Made by a program: the position numbers and the translations under genes. Below are positions 39,136 through 51,000 of a stretch of DNA of 64,000 nucleotides, in pieces. The DNA is taken from the NCBI GenBank assembly GCA_023333565.1, contig JAJKFH010001679.1:868001-932000 (forward strand), read 5' to 3'. Source of the stretch: Puffinus mauretanicus (lineage: Eukaryota > Chordata > Aves > Procellariiformes > Procellariidae). Every line of letters begins with the position of its first letter. Position 1 is the stretch's first letter. Under the pieces are notes generated by a model. The model saw nothing but the letters and a program-made list of their open reading frames with translations. It was not told where the DNA came from and did not search any database.

Positions 39136-42100
39136 TATTTCAAGAAAGCTATCTTGATATTTTTTGAGGTTTTATGTTTTCCTGAAAAAAAAATCAATAA
39201 TTTTTTACTTATAATACTTATGGTGTAATACTTACGAACTTTGGTAGAACTTCGGTAGAACTTCTGGCACTGAACAACATTTTGATTACGAAATAAGAGT
39301 TACCTAAAGTCATCACTGTAATTATTTAATAGCTTAAAAACTAAGCAATTGACATTTCTCAGAAACCATTATAAACAGGGACTCATCATCATGTCAGTCA
39401 GCTCGCCAGGGTCACTCCGGGGCTCTATGCTGGGTTCGACATTGTAATCAGCAACTCGTAAGGGAAAGACAATTATCGCTGGTAAAATGAGCAGACAATG
39501 AATGGGGCAGTTGTAAACCCTGAGCAGAGCAGGCGGTCAGCATGCTCTGATCTGACCATGCAGTGCACAAGGTGAGATGAAACAGAAAGACAAGTCGTAG
39601 ATGTTGTGACAAGGAATCCAGTCCTGGTGGTCGCCAGCCTCTGTGGTTTTTGCCGAGTCCTGCCTTTCCCTGCCTTGAGCGCTCAGACCAGGCAGTGACC
39701 ATGCAATGCATTTTGCCCTTGGATTCCCAGAGGTCAATTACAGCAACTCCTAGGAACCGGCTGAAGTCCTCTTGCAATGTCAGCTATGCATGGACATCCA
39801 GGGTAAACCAGACTATTTAACAAATACATACATATACTGCCTTGGTTAGTGCAATTCAGTGATGACTCTTCCATTATTACTTCTTCCAGGATTTAGCGTG
39901 TGCCTATAAGCATGCTAGTATTTCAATGGTGTATTTTTATGGAACCACTGAAAACATGTACAGCTAATATATGAGGTCAGGATGGAGCTTCTATTGCTTA
40001 GGACATACTAAAATCACGTCTGAGGTGACTTGTCCACAGACAAGTATCCTCAGATTTGCTTCACTGAAGTTTGTTAGACCGCATCCTAGTAGCATTATCC
40101 AAATCACGGATTAGGGCGAAGCCAAAGAACATGTTTGTTACATCCTGTTTGGATGATACCAACATAGACACAAACAAAACAAACCTGCAGCAGATTTTGG
40201 CATGAAATGAAAGACATCTTTAATCTCACAGTTGTTCAAGAACATTGTCAGTTATCCCATGAAAATAGCTTCAATAGCCTTTGCAAAATGTGATTTTGAA
40301 GACAGGCTTTAAATTTGTAAGATATGCTTTTCAACAGACTATAGATAGAGCAATGACTTCATTCCCTGTAGTTCAAATAACCACCTTAATTTTTTCATTT
40401 GCAGAAAATAAGATTTTTTCTACCTGCTTTATTTTAAAACTTCTTGGGATATAAAGCTTTCTGCTCACTCATTAGCTGTAAATTGCAGAATGAAGCAGTA
40501 CCCTGCAGCATTTCCAGATGAAGCAGTCTGTTTATACAGAAAGCACAAGAGCTATAATTACTACATGATCACATTTGTATATCAAGGTCAGAATTCTGTG
40601 ATTCATGCTATTGTTTGGACATAAAGGGAGTTGATTTTCAGCATGGTGGTGTACAACTACTATTATTGTTACATCAGTGACTGTAGAAACAATATTAACT
40701 TTTGTTTGCTTGAGTATTTCTAGTTAGGTTAAATCCAGTTCAAGCGTACATGAAAACTGGCTAGTTAATATTTGTCCTAAAATATTCATTAGACATGCAA
40801 AATATATATTTATATTATTGTTGTTCAGGTGGTGTATTCTACTATGAAAGAAAAAAAAATCCTCCAAAACAAAAAGCAAACCAAAATAGGTCATTAAATG
40901 ACTTATGCATGAAATCACACAGAATTTAAGCAATATCAAATGCAGGTAATTGAAGAGGGTAAAAATATTTCCTGATCTTTTCCTCTCCTCTGCAAAATCC
41001 CTGCATATGATTTTCTTCTTGACTATTATCCAATATACTGGCAATTTTTATATTCCATTCCTGAGACTCCATTGGCTTTCCACACTATTTAACCAGTTCT
41101 AAAAGCTTAAAAATACAGGGATTCAAGTCATTATACTTATTAGTCAAGAGCTAGGGTTAGTCAAGCACTTCGATTGTACCAATTAATTCAATATGATTGT
41201 ATGTATTTATAATCAGGCACAAATACTTTCCTCATCTAACAGAATTTGCTGTTGTATTAATTGGATTGAATCGTCACCCAGCTGCCATCAATGTCACCCT
41301 GTTCTCAGCTAGGCCTCCTGCTTACTTAAGCCCCAGCTTTCTCTTTTCAGGTGTAGGTGTCCCTAAGTAAAAAGCGATCATATTTCCCCAGGTTTTCATT
41401 GTTCTCCATCTGTTCCAGGGTTTTATATTTCCTGCTTCCACTCACATACTGTCATATATAAGGACTTTACATAAATCTGATAGCGTTACCTTCACATTGC
41501 CAAGGACGGTTGGGAAGCACTGGTTTTCTTTTGGGTGAGAAATAGTCAAGATGCCATCTTGACACAGCCCAAAGTCTATTACTGTCCTTGGGTCGAGAGT
41601 TTCATAAAAGCTGTATTTAGCCTCAAAAGACTCTTTACCCAGACAAAACACTCGCATGGGCACAAGGTCTGAGGAATTTGCCATCTGAATGGTGCCCTAA
41701 TAACTTGTCCAAGGTCACCGAGTCAGGGTGTTGAACCCACAGGAGCATATTCATCACTGGGACACCTTTCTTCTCTCTAGGAGAGCCACATATGTTTCCT
41801 TCTCAGTGTTGTTTCTCATCAATCAACCCTGATAACTTCAACCAACTTGATTTCTTTACAAATATTTTTCTGGATTTCTTTCACATTTCATTTTATTTGC
41901 TGGTTGCTGTAGTACTGAGAGGCCCAGAAATGAGTAGGAGACCTAGAAACAGAATATAATCATCCTGAGCCAAGCAGATCTAACTGCAAATGCTGGTAAT
42001 GCTGCCTATAGCAAATGGGTAATTAAATCATATTCAGTAGCTTATTATAGCAGACGTAAGGAGATTCTGTGACTTTTTGGATTTATGAAAAATAAATTAC

Positions 42101-44066
42101 CATCAATTCCAAACATAATCTAATGTTAACCATAGTTACGTGTGAACATAGGTCATCATTCGATTTAGAAAGCAGTGAGCCATTATACATTTTTTTCTTT
42201 TTGCTTTAATTTGAATAGCATAAACCTACCATCATGAAGGTGACTGTTTTGCCTAAGGAGATGGATAATATCATTAAAAGGAACCGATGTGCTGTAAAGT
42301 TAGACAAGAAGCAGACATGTCATCATGGGCTGAGCCAGATCCAGTGTTGCCAGTGGCTGTGATTTTGTTGTAAGGCTGTGGTACTCGGTTGTCTGCTGTG
42401 GAGGCCTTTCCCACGCCACGAAAACCAGTGCAGCACCCAGGTCTTCTTCTAACACCTTCTTCCTGCATTTAATGCAATATTCAAGCATAATATTCTTGGT
42501 TTAAGGTAGATACTTCTCCTCCTACACCCTTGCCTTCATACCAAAGGACACACTCCTTCCTTACGGAAGAGCCCGTAACCATTTCTTCTCCAGTGCTGTC
42601 AAGCTGGTGGCATACCTGGTAGAATCTCAGATCCTTTCCAGCCAGTATGTAAAAACATGAAATCTGCTGGTTAAAGAGATGTCTGGCCCTCCTAATGGCA
42701 AAAGGGCTCTTGACAACATCACTTGAAAGTATCCTAAAGGCTCAGAAACAGAAGGGAAAAGAGATATAGCAACATCCCATCCAAAAACTTTCATGTCGCA
42801 ATTTTTAATTGAATCCCATGTGTCTGGGAGACAGGGATTATTCTATGTTATTTTTAATGTTAAGGGTTGGCAAACCTCCAGACCCACATGACATATTTGG
42901 AAACATAAAACAAACAGGACAAAACCAATAAACAAACTACAGCAGTCTCTGAGGAAATAGGTCAACAGAAGTGACAAGGCTTCTCTTAGAGAGAAGGTAA
43001 AAAAAAAAAAAAGACTCATAGAGGAGGAGATTCCTTATGGAATGAAGTGGTGTGCTCAGATGGAAACGGGCAGACTGGCTAAGCAAAGGGTGTGATCTGG
43101 AGGTGGCCTCCCTCCCACTCCCCTTCTGCCTCAGCCCCTCTGTTCGATCCCAATCTCATCCTTATGGGTCCTTGTCACGTATCCCGTTCTGCCAGCCTAC
43201 CCGGTCCACATCTCTCTGTCTCATGTGGCTTGTCCCAGCCTCCTTGCTTACCACCTCATCTTTAAAGGCAACAGCTTCTGCGTAGCCTTCTCCTTCCCAG
43301 CACCAATATCTGGCCCCAAGTCCTGGTCAATCTTTCCACCTTGTCCCTTTGGACGTACCATGGAGATCAGCCCAGCAGGTCTCAGTGAAAGGTATGTCCC
43401 AGTCCTACCCACCTCCTCCAGAGGCTCTGCAGCATCTCTATCACCTTCCTTCCCCTGCAGCAACACAAGTCTTAAACTGGAAATAGTATGCAATATAATG
43501 GTGGCAAAGTCTGATGAAAAACTGTGAAACCACTTGTCCGTGTCCTGATATGACCGTCACCCCACACCCTCCTCCCCTCTCCCACACGTAGGATTCCTCC
43601 CTGTCAGACCACTTCTTGCTCCCAATCTCTTTATCCTTCAAATCGTATCTCCATCTTCCAAAAAAAATCAGTCTGGTGCATACACCTGACATGGAAATTT
43701 TCAGCCTGAATGGTTAGACTGAAGTTATATCTGAAAACAGGGTCTTCTGAAGTTCAGACAGCTTGGACAGGCAATGTTACCAGCTCTGCGCTCAGTGCAG
43801 CTGAGTGAGTAGTTGCCACATTTAGTTAGGCGAAGAGTTTTCCCAGTCAGCTAAATGAAGCTCTCATGTGGCAATTTTTAACAACGTGTTATTTTCAGGG
43901 GATTTCTAATAGATCTTTTACCAAAATGATATGCACAATATGAAATGCAGTAATCAAATAACGTACAATAAATTGCCATCACTGAGGAATTAGTGGACAT
44001 TGTTTCAAACTGACTGTTAGAATAAGTGATCTTGTCAGTCCCATAGCTTTGGTCAGTTTTACTTAC
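39136..44066. other. Intergenic, MIR-like relic inside
   Basis: AT-rich DNA with no confirmed gene. The relic at 41625-41745 is listed separately. An A tract lies at 43001-43014. Confidence 0.4.
41625..41745 (-). repeat. Degraded ancient repeat with MIR-like end
   Basis: The + strand segment 41700-41740 ('taacttgtccaaggtcaccg' then 'gttgaaccca') matches the reverse complement of the MIR core. The adjoining 41625-41695, read on the minus strand, resembles the reptilian 'cccattgaagtcaatgggag / ttttgtctgagtaa' repeat. Part of the minus-strand open frame 41442-41684 derives from this, which argues against it being a gene. Confidence 0.45.
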
Positions 44067-44164
44067 TTGATCTTTTCTCCTCATCTAGGTAGGTTTCTGG
44101 TCGTGACAGATGAGACATGAGATCTTCAGCTTCCAGGCTTTCAAGTTTTTCTTCAAGAGATTCA
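44067..44164 (-). other. Candidate minus-strand exon (unidentified)
   Basis: On the minus strand a pyrimidine-rich tract ending in CCATAG is followed by 98 bp of open sequence and then a near-ideal donor (GTAAGT, + strand 44061-44066). The 32 whole codons encode a charged, helix-prone peptide (E-S-L-E-E-K-L-E-S-L-E-A-E-D-L, then R-P-E-T-Y-L-D-E-E-K-R). Both splice phases are plausible (one base before the first whole codon and one after the last). I do not recognise the protein, and no partner exon was found nearby. It may be a lncRNA exon, a pseudoexon, a remnant of a lost gene or chance. Confidence 0.3.
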
Positions 44165-46755
44165 CTATGGAATCGGTAAGAAAGAAGAAAGACATAAATA
44201 TAAGTAACTGGTTTCAAGTGTAAAAAAGCAGACCAGAATCTTTGGAAAATTATCCCAAAAGAAATTGGTTTTATCAATTGCTATACCTGCCAGTGTTGGT
44301 TTTTCTTCTGTGCTTGATGCCACTTTGGACATTACTACAGTGGGTGTTTCTCAGAGAAAGTCTAACCTATTGATCCTTCCAAGGATCAAAAAACCAATAA
44401 ATAAGTAAATCCTTAGAAAATATTGACCGCCTGAACAAGTACTGGAACAAACACTAACTTTTATTACGTATTTTGCTTTGCTTTCATAGATTTCAAAGCT
44501 GGATAGGGTGGGCAGGGTATAAAAAGGACGCTTTTTGTAACTCCTTTCAACTCATCTAGATCTGGTAACTGATGTTGTTTTAACTTTGAAAACAACAAAT
44601 CTCTGAGATCAGCCTGAAAAATCTATGGCAAGATTTGTGCGGGGGCTTGAAAGAGGAGGGACTCTCTTCTTCTCGTGATGTAAAGTGCTGAATAGCACAC
44701 AGTTGTCTAAATATGCTTTTGTTTATTCAGCCTCTGGATGGTCAGTGCTCTTGTTTCAAAGTTTTTACTGTGTTTCATTGAACCACTAAAAGCTACATTT
44801 GGATTGCCTGACTTGAACCCCCTACAACAACAACATTGACAATGAAGGCTGAAGTTTTCTTTGTACCTGGTGCACTGGTGGGAGCTATCCTGGCACAGGG
44901 CACTGCTCCCTGCCTGCCCGTCGCAGCAGTGTGGGACTTTCATCTTTTCTTCTTCCCTGGGGGAAACAGTTGACCATACTGTGCTCCAGCCCAGCCAAGA
45001 GGAGTGAATCACTGCTGCTGATCTTCTGAAAACCGAATAAATCTTCCTTTGGTGCATTTGCTTTGTCACATGGCTACGCATATTTTTCCTTTTTAAGGCC
45101 ACGATGCCTTAAATAAGCAAGAGTTCAGAAGTCAAACAATCATCTTTTGAAAAGTATGAAGCCATTAAGCTGGATATTTCTATTTGATTTTGAAACAGGA
45201 CTTAAGTTTTTATGTCCTATTGCTCCCAGATTTTTGTGGAGGAATAAAATAAAACACAACCACCAACAAGCAAATAAGTAGCGGTGAGATCGCTGAAATT
45301 AATGAAACCTGATTTCCTACAGATTTGGGTCTTGAGTGCAGCTCCTGAGGAGGTGCAAAATATCAGTGAAACTTTTCCCATGACTGGGACACTTACAGGA
45401 TCTTTCTCCTACGCTGGTTCTCTTGATAAAGAGCAAGATGAGGGTGAACCTTTTCAGTTCATGGGGGCAATAAACATCTTTTTCCTCTGTTCATTTTTAT
45501 TTTCCCACAAAACTTCTAGGAACTGAAGAATTTTGACACCTTTCCTGCCCCCCTTTCAAATTTGCTGGGATCAGCAATGCATTAAAAAAATCATTAGAGG
45601 CAGGACAGATGAGCAGATGATCCCCCTCTACTGCAGTCATTGGAGAGCCAGTTAACTTAGGAAGCAGCAAGCTCAATTTCAGCAGTTAAAAGTAGAAGCA
45701 AATGAGTAGTCAGAGAGGGGACTGCTATGACGGACTCCTAGACTGACATTCCAAACCTCTTTATTTCATTTAGCACCATGTGAACACTGATCCAATGGAG
45801 ACTAGGTCCATGCAGCAAGACCAGTTTCCAAAAGCTTCCAGACACGGTTGTCTGCTGTCCTGGGTTTTAACAGAACCCCACAACTACAACATTCAAATGT
45901 CTACTTTAATAAAACATTCAGACCCTAATTTTAAATTTGAGTAATTTTTGCTTGATGACAAGCCTTTGAGCATTAAAGCAGATATGCTTCAAATTATTTC
46001 AGGTCTTATGTATTGTCAAACATCTTGATCTCCTTAATAAACAAACAAACAAACAAATAACCCCCCAAAAAAACAACAAAAATACCCTACTGAAAACCAA
46101 AAGACATTGTTCCCAAATTGAAAATTTCCTATGCTAAGTTCAAGTCTACAGTCTGGCTAAGTGATGCATCCTTGAAAATAGAGTCTTATATAAAGGAAAT
46201 GCAGATGTGCTAGTAAGTTCAGTGGTTGTAAGGGCCTTTTTTATAACATCCAACGTCCGCAGATTTATTTCCAGTATTTCTCTAACGAGATGTTCTTTAC
46301 GAAATTAAGAAATGAAGTATTCTCAGTCAACACTATAAGCCAGCTTTTGAACTTCAACTCAGTAGGCCCACACACGTGCACGTCTGCAGATTGTGTCTTA
46401 GAAAAGCTTGCGTAAAGCCACAAATGACTTCTATGTATCTATTTAGCATCGTGGGCTCTCAATCCCTCTTCTTCCACTAAATACTGCTCTAATGCTAATA
46501 AATTCATATTTATTGTGAGGGAAAAAACCCTCACAAAACCAGATCTCTCTGCTTTGTATTCGCACATCGTGAACAACTAGTAGAAAGCAACCCCTTCATT
46601 TACCTTTTTGTCATCAATAAAATGTTGATGAAATTGTTTGGCCTGAGAGCCCTTCTCATCCTTCAGCTATTTTTTGAAACTCTTAGGATAAAACCTATAA
46701 TAAAACTACTTGGTTCTGATATATCACTACTGAGTTGGAAAAGCCCACTGTGCTT
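44165..46755. other. Intergenic, nothing recognised
   Basis: AT-rich DNA with an (AAAC)n microsatellite at about 46038-46059 and a short AT-rich hairpin (9-bp arms, 46513-46536). No gene recognised. Confidence 0.45.
46038..46059 (+). repeat. (AAAC)n microsatellite
   Basis: About five tandem AAAC-type units, followed directly by A/C-rich low-complexity DNA to about 46085. Confidence 0.85.
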
Positions 46756-46885
46756 TCAACTAGAAAAATAAATGTAATTGTCTGCATTCCACAGACAGAG
46801 AAATGATGCACACAGAGATCAAATGCCATGTCACAGCCATGAGTGGCAGCTCAAGGACATGATCCCAGGTCTACAGAGCCTTTAT
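46756..46885 (-). repeat. MIR SINE fragment
   Basis: In + orientation it reads 'ttccacagacagagaaatga', 'gcacacagagatcaaatgcc', 'atgtcacagccatgagtggc' and 'gatcccaggtct'. This is the reverse complement of the MIR core (AGACCTGGG...CTGTGTGACCTTGGGC...CTCTGTGCCTCAGTTTCC). The match spans most of the core region, so this is the clearest MIR relic in the window. Confidence 0.7.
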
Positions 46886-47610
46886 TTAGTTCTCAAACCG
46901 CCTCCCAGGTTCATTTTGGCCTGAACCTCCAGTTTCACCGCAGGCAAGATACATGCTGCCATCAGTATACATTTAGCAGCTTAGGTAGAACCAGAGATGT
47001 GCCTGGATAATGACACAGCCATATCGTTTCCAGAGGGAAAGAGAAAATATTGAAATGTTTGCAGTGCGGGTTGAGGCTTTATTTCATTCTCTTTTTATTT
47101 GGGAGAGCCTGCTATGCCAGCTGCCCTGCAACATGTTCATTTCTGCAGTATCGCTCTCTGATTTTAGTCATTGCTATTTCTCATATTAAAAAAAAATCAT
47201 GTATTCAGTGACTATGATTCCTGCTTTGGAAGGACTCTTATTTCTCATTTCAATCACAGAGTATGCCTTCGTGATATATTGGCTTTGTCTCGTGCTTTGC
47301 AATCCCACTAGCATGGCCTGCTCTCATGCTAATGTGTCTGCTGTGCCCTTCCCAACAATCCTCCAAAGATTCACTCAGGGTCAGGAAAGCAAGGATAACC
47401 GTGCACAGGCTTCCTCCGTGCTGGTCCTCATCCTCGCCGACACGGTGTTGGTGGGTACTTCTGGGAGAGCAGCTCCCGTGGGGTCGGCGGTCCTTGCACG
47501 ACTGTCTCCATGAGCAATGAGCAGGCTCCCATTTGCACTGCGGGCAAGGGTTCACTTTGCAGAGGCTCCACTGACAGTTTTCTTATCCATCAGCATTCGT
47601 AAGAGTTTGA
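46886..47610. other. Intergenic, nothing recognised
   Basis: Overlapping open frames on both strands at 47199-47555 have no protein-like features. No repeat recognised. Confidence 0.4.
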
Positions 47611-48060
47611 TCATAGAATCATAGAATCATTAAGATTGGAAAATACCTGTAAGATCATCGAGTCCAGCCGTCAACCCAACACCACCATACCCACTACACC
47701 ATGTCCCTAAGCGCTTCATCTACACGTCTTTTAAATACTTCCAGGGATGGTGACTCAACCACTTCCCTGGCCAGCCTGTTCCAAGGCTTGACCACTTTTT
47801 CAGTAAAGAAATTTTTCCTAATGTCCAGCCTAAACTTCCCTTGGGGCAACTTGAGGCCATTTCCACTTAACAAGTGTCCTATCACTTGTTACTCAGGAGA
47901 AGAGACCAACACCTCACTACAACCTCCTTTCAGGTAGCTGTAGAGCGCGATGAGGTCTCCCCTCAGCCTCCTCTTCTCCAGACTAAACAGTCCCAGTTCC
48001 CTCAGCTGCTCCTCATAAGACTTGTGCTCCAGGCCCTTCACCAGCTTCGTTGCCCTTCTC
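47611..48060 (-). mobile_element. CR1 LINE, minus strand, 5'-truncated
   Basis: It starts with the avian CR1 3' terminus in reverse ('tcatagaatcatagaatcat', 'aagattggaaaatacc'). It runs through 'ggccagcctgttccaaggct' and 'cctcctcttctccagactaa' to 'ttcgttgcccttct', where similarity stops. It is the same general subfamily as the copy at 17097-17592 but shorter. The minus-strand frame 47694-47885 is a decayed remnant near the CR1 ORF2 3' end. It lies about 7 kb upstream of the ASAP1 promoter, in antisense orientation to the gene. Confidence 0.92.
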
Positions 48061-51000
48061 AATATATATCCCTTGATACCTTTGGACTCTCCAAAATACG
48101 GTCCTTATAGAAGAATATACTGCTGGGTTTCTATATTCTGTAGCTGTTTTAAGGGCTCTATTTGAATCCGATCTCTCCCGACACATGCAGTATTACCCTT
48201 CCTAGGAACTGAAGTAAGGTTTCTTAAATAAGCATCTCTAACAAAAAACCTTCATGCGATAAAAATACCAAATTCAGCACACCTGCAACAAAAAAAAGAG
48301 CATGCCTTCCCTGTCCTTAGCCTGCTGCCTCTTGCTGCTGGTGAGCATTTTGCTGTTTTTCTCTTTGGAGGATGCAGAGGTTGCAGGGGAACAGCCCGTT
48401 GCTTGTTGTTCTTACTGTGAGCCTGGAATGCCATTACGTGTTTGTCTGCATGACTCTTGATCTTGCATGACAAAACCAAAAAACAAAGGCAAAACTGAAT
48501 CAGCAGATTAGTCAGCTTAATCTTGTGTAACTCAATGCTGCACTTGGTTTTCAGTGCTGTTATTTTCAGCTCTCCTTTGAGGTGGCTATTTGAGCTTACC
48601 TATCGTTCAGTCACGCTCCTTGCACAGGACTTTCACGTAAATAAGATGCAAAATATATCATTCAGTGGTATGTTTCTGATGTTTTGATTTAATCTTTTTC
48701 GTTTGGTACATATAGCGTTAAAAATGCAAGATCTTAATGTTACCAAAATGTCACTTATAATGAGAACACAATGGTTCTCTTTTTGCTATCATATTAATAT
48801 TGAAAGAGTGCAAAAAGAACCTTTTGTTTAAGCCAGTACTGCTAGTGCTAAAAGGCTTTTAAAATAATACTGTCATTTCTGAGAGAGTTGCTTATGTTTT
48901 CTTATCTAATTTTAAATACCAAATGAAGACAAATGCTTGGAGATGCCAGTATTAAAATTGAAATCAGCTGATCCTTGTATTCAAACAGTCACAGCGATAA
49001 CAGAAATTGTTGATGCAGCTCGTGTAGTCCATAAGCCATATTGATAGATACTGTCGCTTAAAAATACAGAATTGCAATCAGCACGTTTGCTGGATCTGGA
49101 TTTTGGTTTTCGGCATTTACAGCGATATGATTTAGATAAGAACATTTTTCTTTGACTGGAAACTTACCTGACTATTCCGTCCCCGTAACACAATCATTTC
49201 AAAGATTTGTTTGCAAATGTCAAATCCAACAGCCTTCTTTCGCAAGTAAAAACACTTTGCAGTTTACCATGTAAGTTCCCTTCCAGCAAATTAGCACCAG
49301 TCACAATGTGTGATGTAGGCTTCAACGTTTAAAATAGACTTTGCCTTTTCCTATAAGTACATCATGCACTTATGTGATATTAAAAGTGTAAACATGATGC
49401 AGGTTAAAATATGTAGTTGTTAAATTTCATACAAGGCTCAGTCAACCGAGGGGACTGTCCTCTGAGAGGACACTGCTCCTGGAGGTGAAACTCCTCCTGA
49501 CTAAACATTTCCCGCTGAACTACAAAGTGATGATGTTAACGTGTCCTTACATAAATGGGGTGGTTTTGTTTTTCAAAACAAAACTGATGGGAGTTCCAGC
49601 AACAAAAAAAGTTTACCAAGTTTTAGCACATGAGATACTTCAAAACCAAAAGCCAAACTTACCCTGCTGAGATTCTTGTTGATGTGGAGCTCCTTTTATC
49701 CTCTAAGCCCAACGTTCAACTCAAATGAGAAGAGTTGATGTTCAGAAATATTTGTGGATATTCTAGTACTTATGGACATAAATTTAAATAAACATTTCCC
49801 ATTAATCTTGTCAGAAGTTATCTGGAAATGAAATTATAAAAATGTAGCAACAGCAGTTTACCATATATATATGTTTTCTCAAGGAATCTCACACCAAGTT
49901 TATTGGGGATCAAACGCCATGGCTGTCTTATGCTGTACAGTGATCCCATAGAGTGAGTTAGGATAGGAAGGAGGATGGGAAGTAATGCTGACTGCTGTGT
50001 TTAGCTGAAATGGATGAATATAACACCAAACCACAAATTTATTCAGAATAGCAGTATAGTAGAGCAGCATAGCCTAAGGATATTTTCCTGATGAGTTTTA
50101 GCACGCCACTAGTTCTGTTGCTATTTGCTGCTGAGCTGGTGATACTCTCCATGTTTGTGAAGATGCTAAGGAGCATAAAAAGAACAACTATATAGTTTAA
50201 TAACAAAAGCATAAGTATTTCAATGATTTGATGTTTTAATTAAACACTAATGCCTGATCTACACCACTTTTATCAGCAGTAATAGCCAAGATGGGAACGT
50301 TGAAAGTATAGAAATGAGTGTAGGTGTAAACCCTTATTTGCAAAGCGGCATCATCTCTTTCATACTTGGGAAGAAAGAAAAAACAAATTTGACGTGTGAG
50401 ATCCTGGCATGACTATGTCTGTACTAATCAAGAGGAGTCACCTGCACAGTAGCCATGTGCGCGGTGATTTCCTCCTTCAGCTAACAACTCACTTCGCCGC
50501 CGCACTGACAGGTTGCAAACGGCCCTGGAGGCAGCTTGTCTGAGCATGCCTGACAGCGTATTTGGTGCACAGCCAGGGAGCCGGGTCAAGCTTGTTTCCA
50601 AAAACCAAGAAGCAACCACACCTGAGTTTGTATTTGTGAGCTCTCTGTCTATGCAGCAGGCACGCGTGGCCTCGGGGTGGTCCCCGGGGCTGCTCGCTGC
50701 AGGCAGCGGAATCATAACGTGCGGGAGATCCCCCATGGGCTTCTGCACAGCTGAGGCGTTGATACCCTGAAGAGCTGACTTTGCATGACTAAAGCTAGAC
50801 AGCCAAAAATGTAGTCCTGGTTTTGGTCAGCAGGGCCACAGCCTCCTGCATCTATCTCCTTATCTGTAGTGGAAAGATAATTTTGCTGTTCTCTACCTCA
50901 CCGCTGCGTGCTTTAAACAGTTAATTGCATTGATGACACGAAGAGCTATGCAAGTGCCATGTAGCTGTTCACCTCTGGCACATATCTGTAATGTTTGAAA

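Noticed and set aside
41442..41684. Minus-strand 80-codon frame with a protein-like composition and a GTAACG donor-like site.
   Set aside because: Its N-terminal part overlaps a degraded ancient repeat with a MIR-like end (41625-41745), the acceptor is poor and no homologous family came to mind. A tblastn search would settle it.
42300..42488. Overlapping minus-strand frames that look mildly protein-like.
   Set aside because: Two frames are open at once, no convincing acceptor and donor pair is present and no family was recognised.
46513..46536. Small hairpin with 9-bp arms and an A6 loop.
   Set aside because: Arms this short with a short loop are expected by chance in 64 kb.
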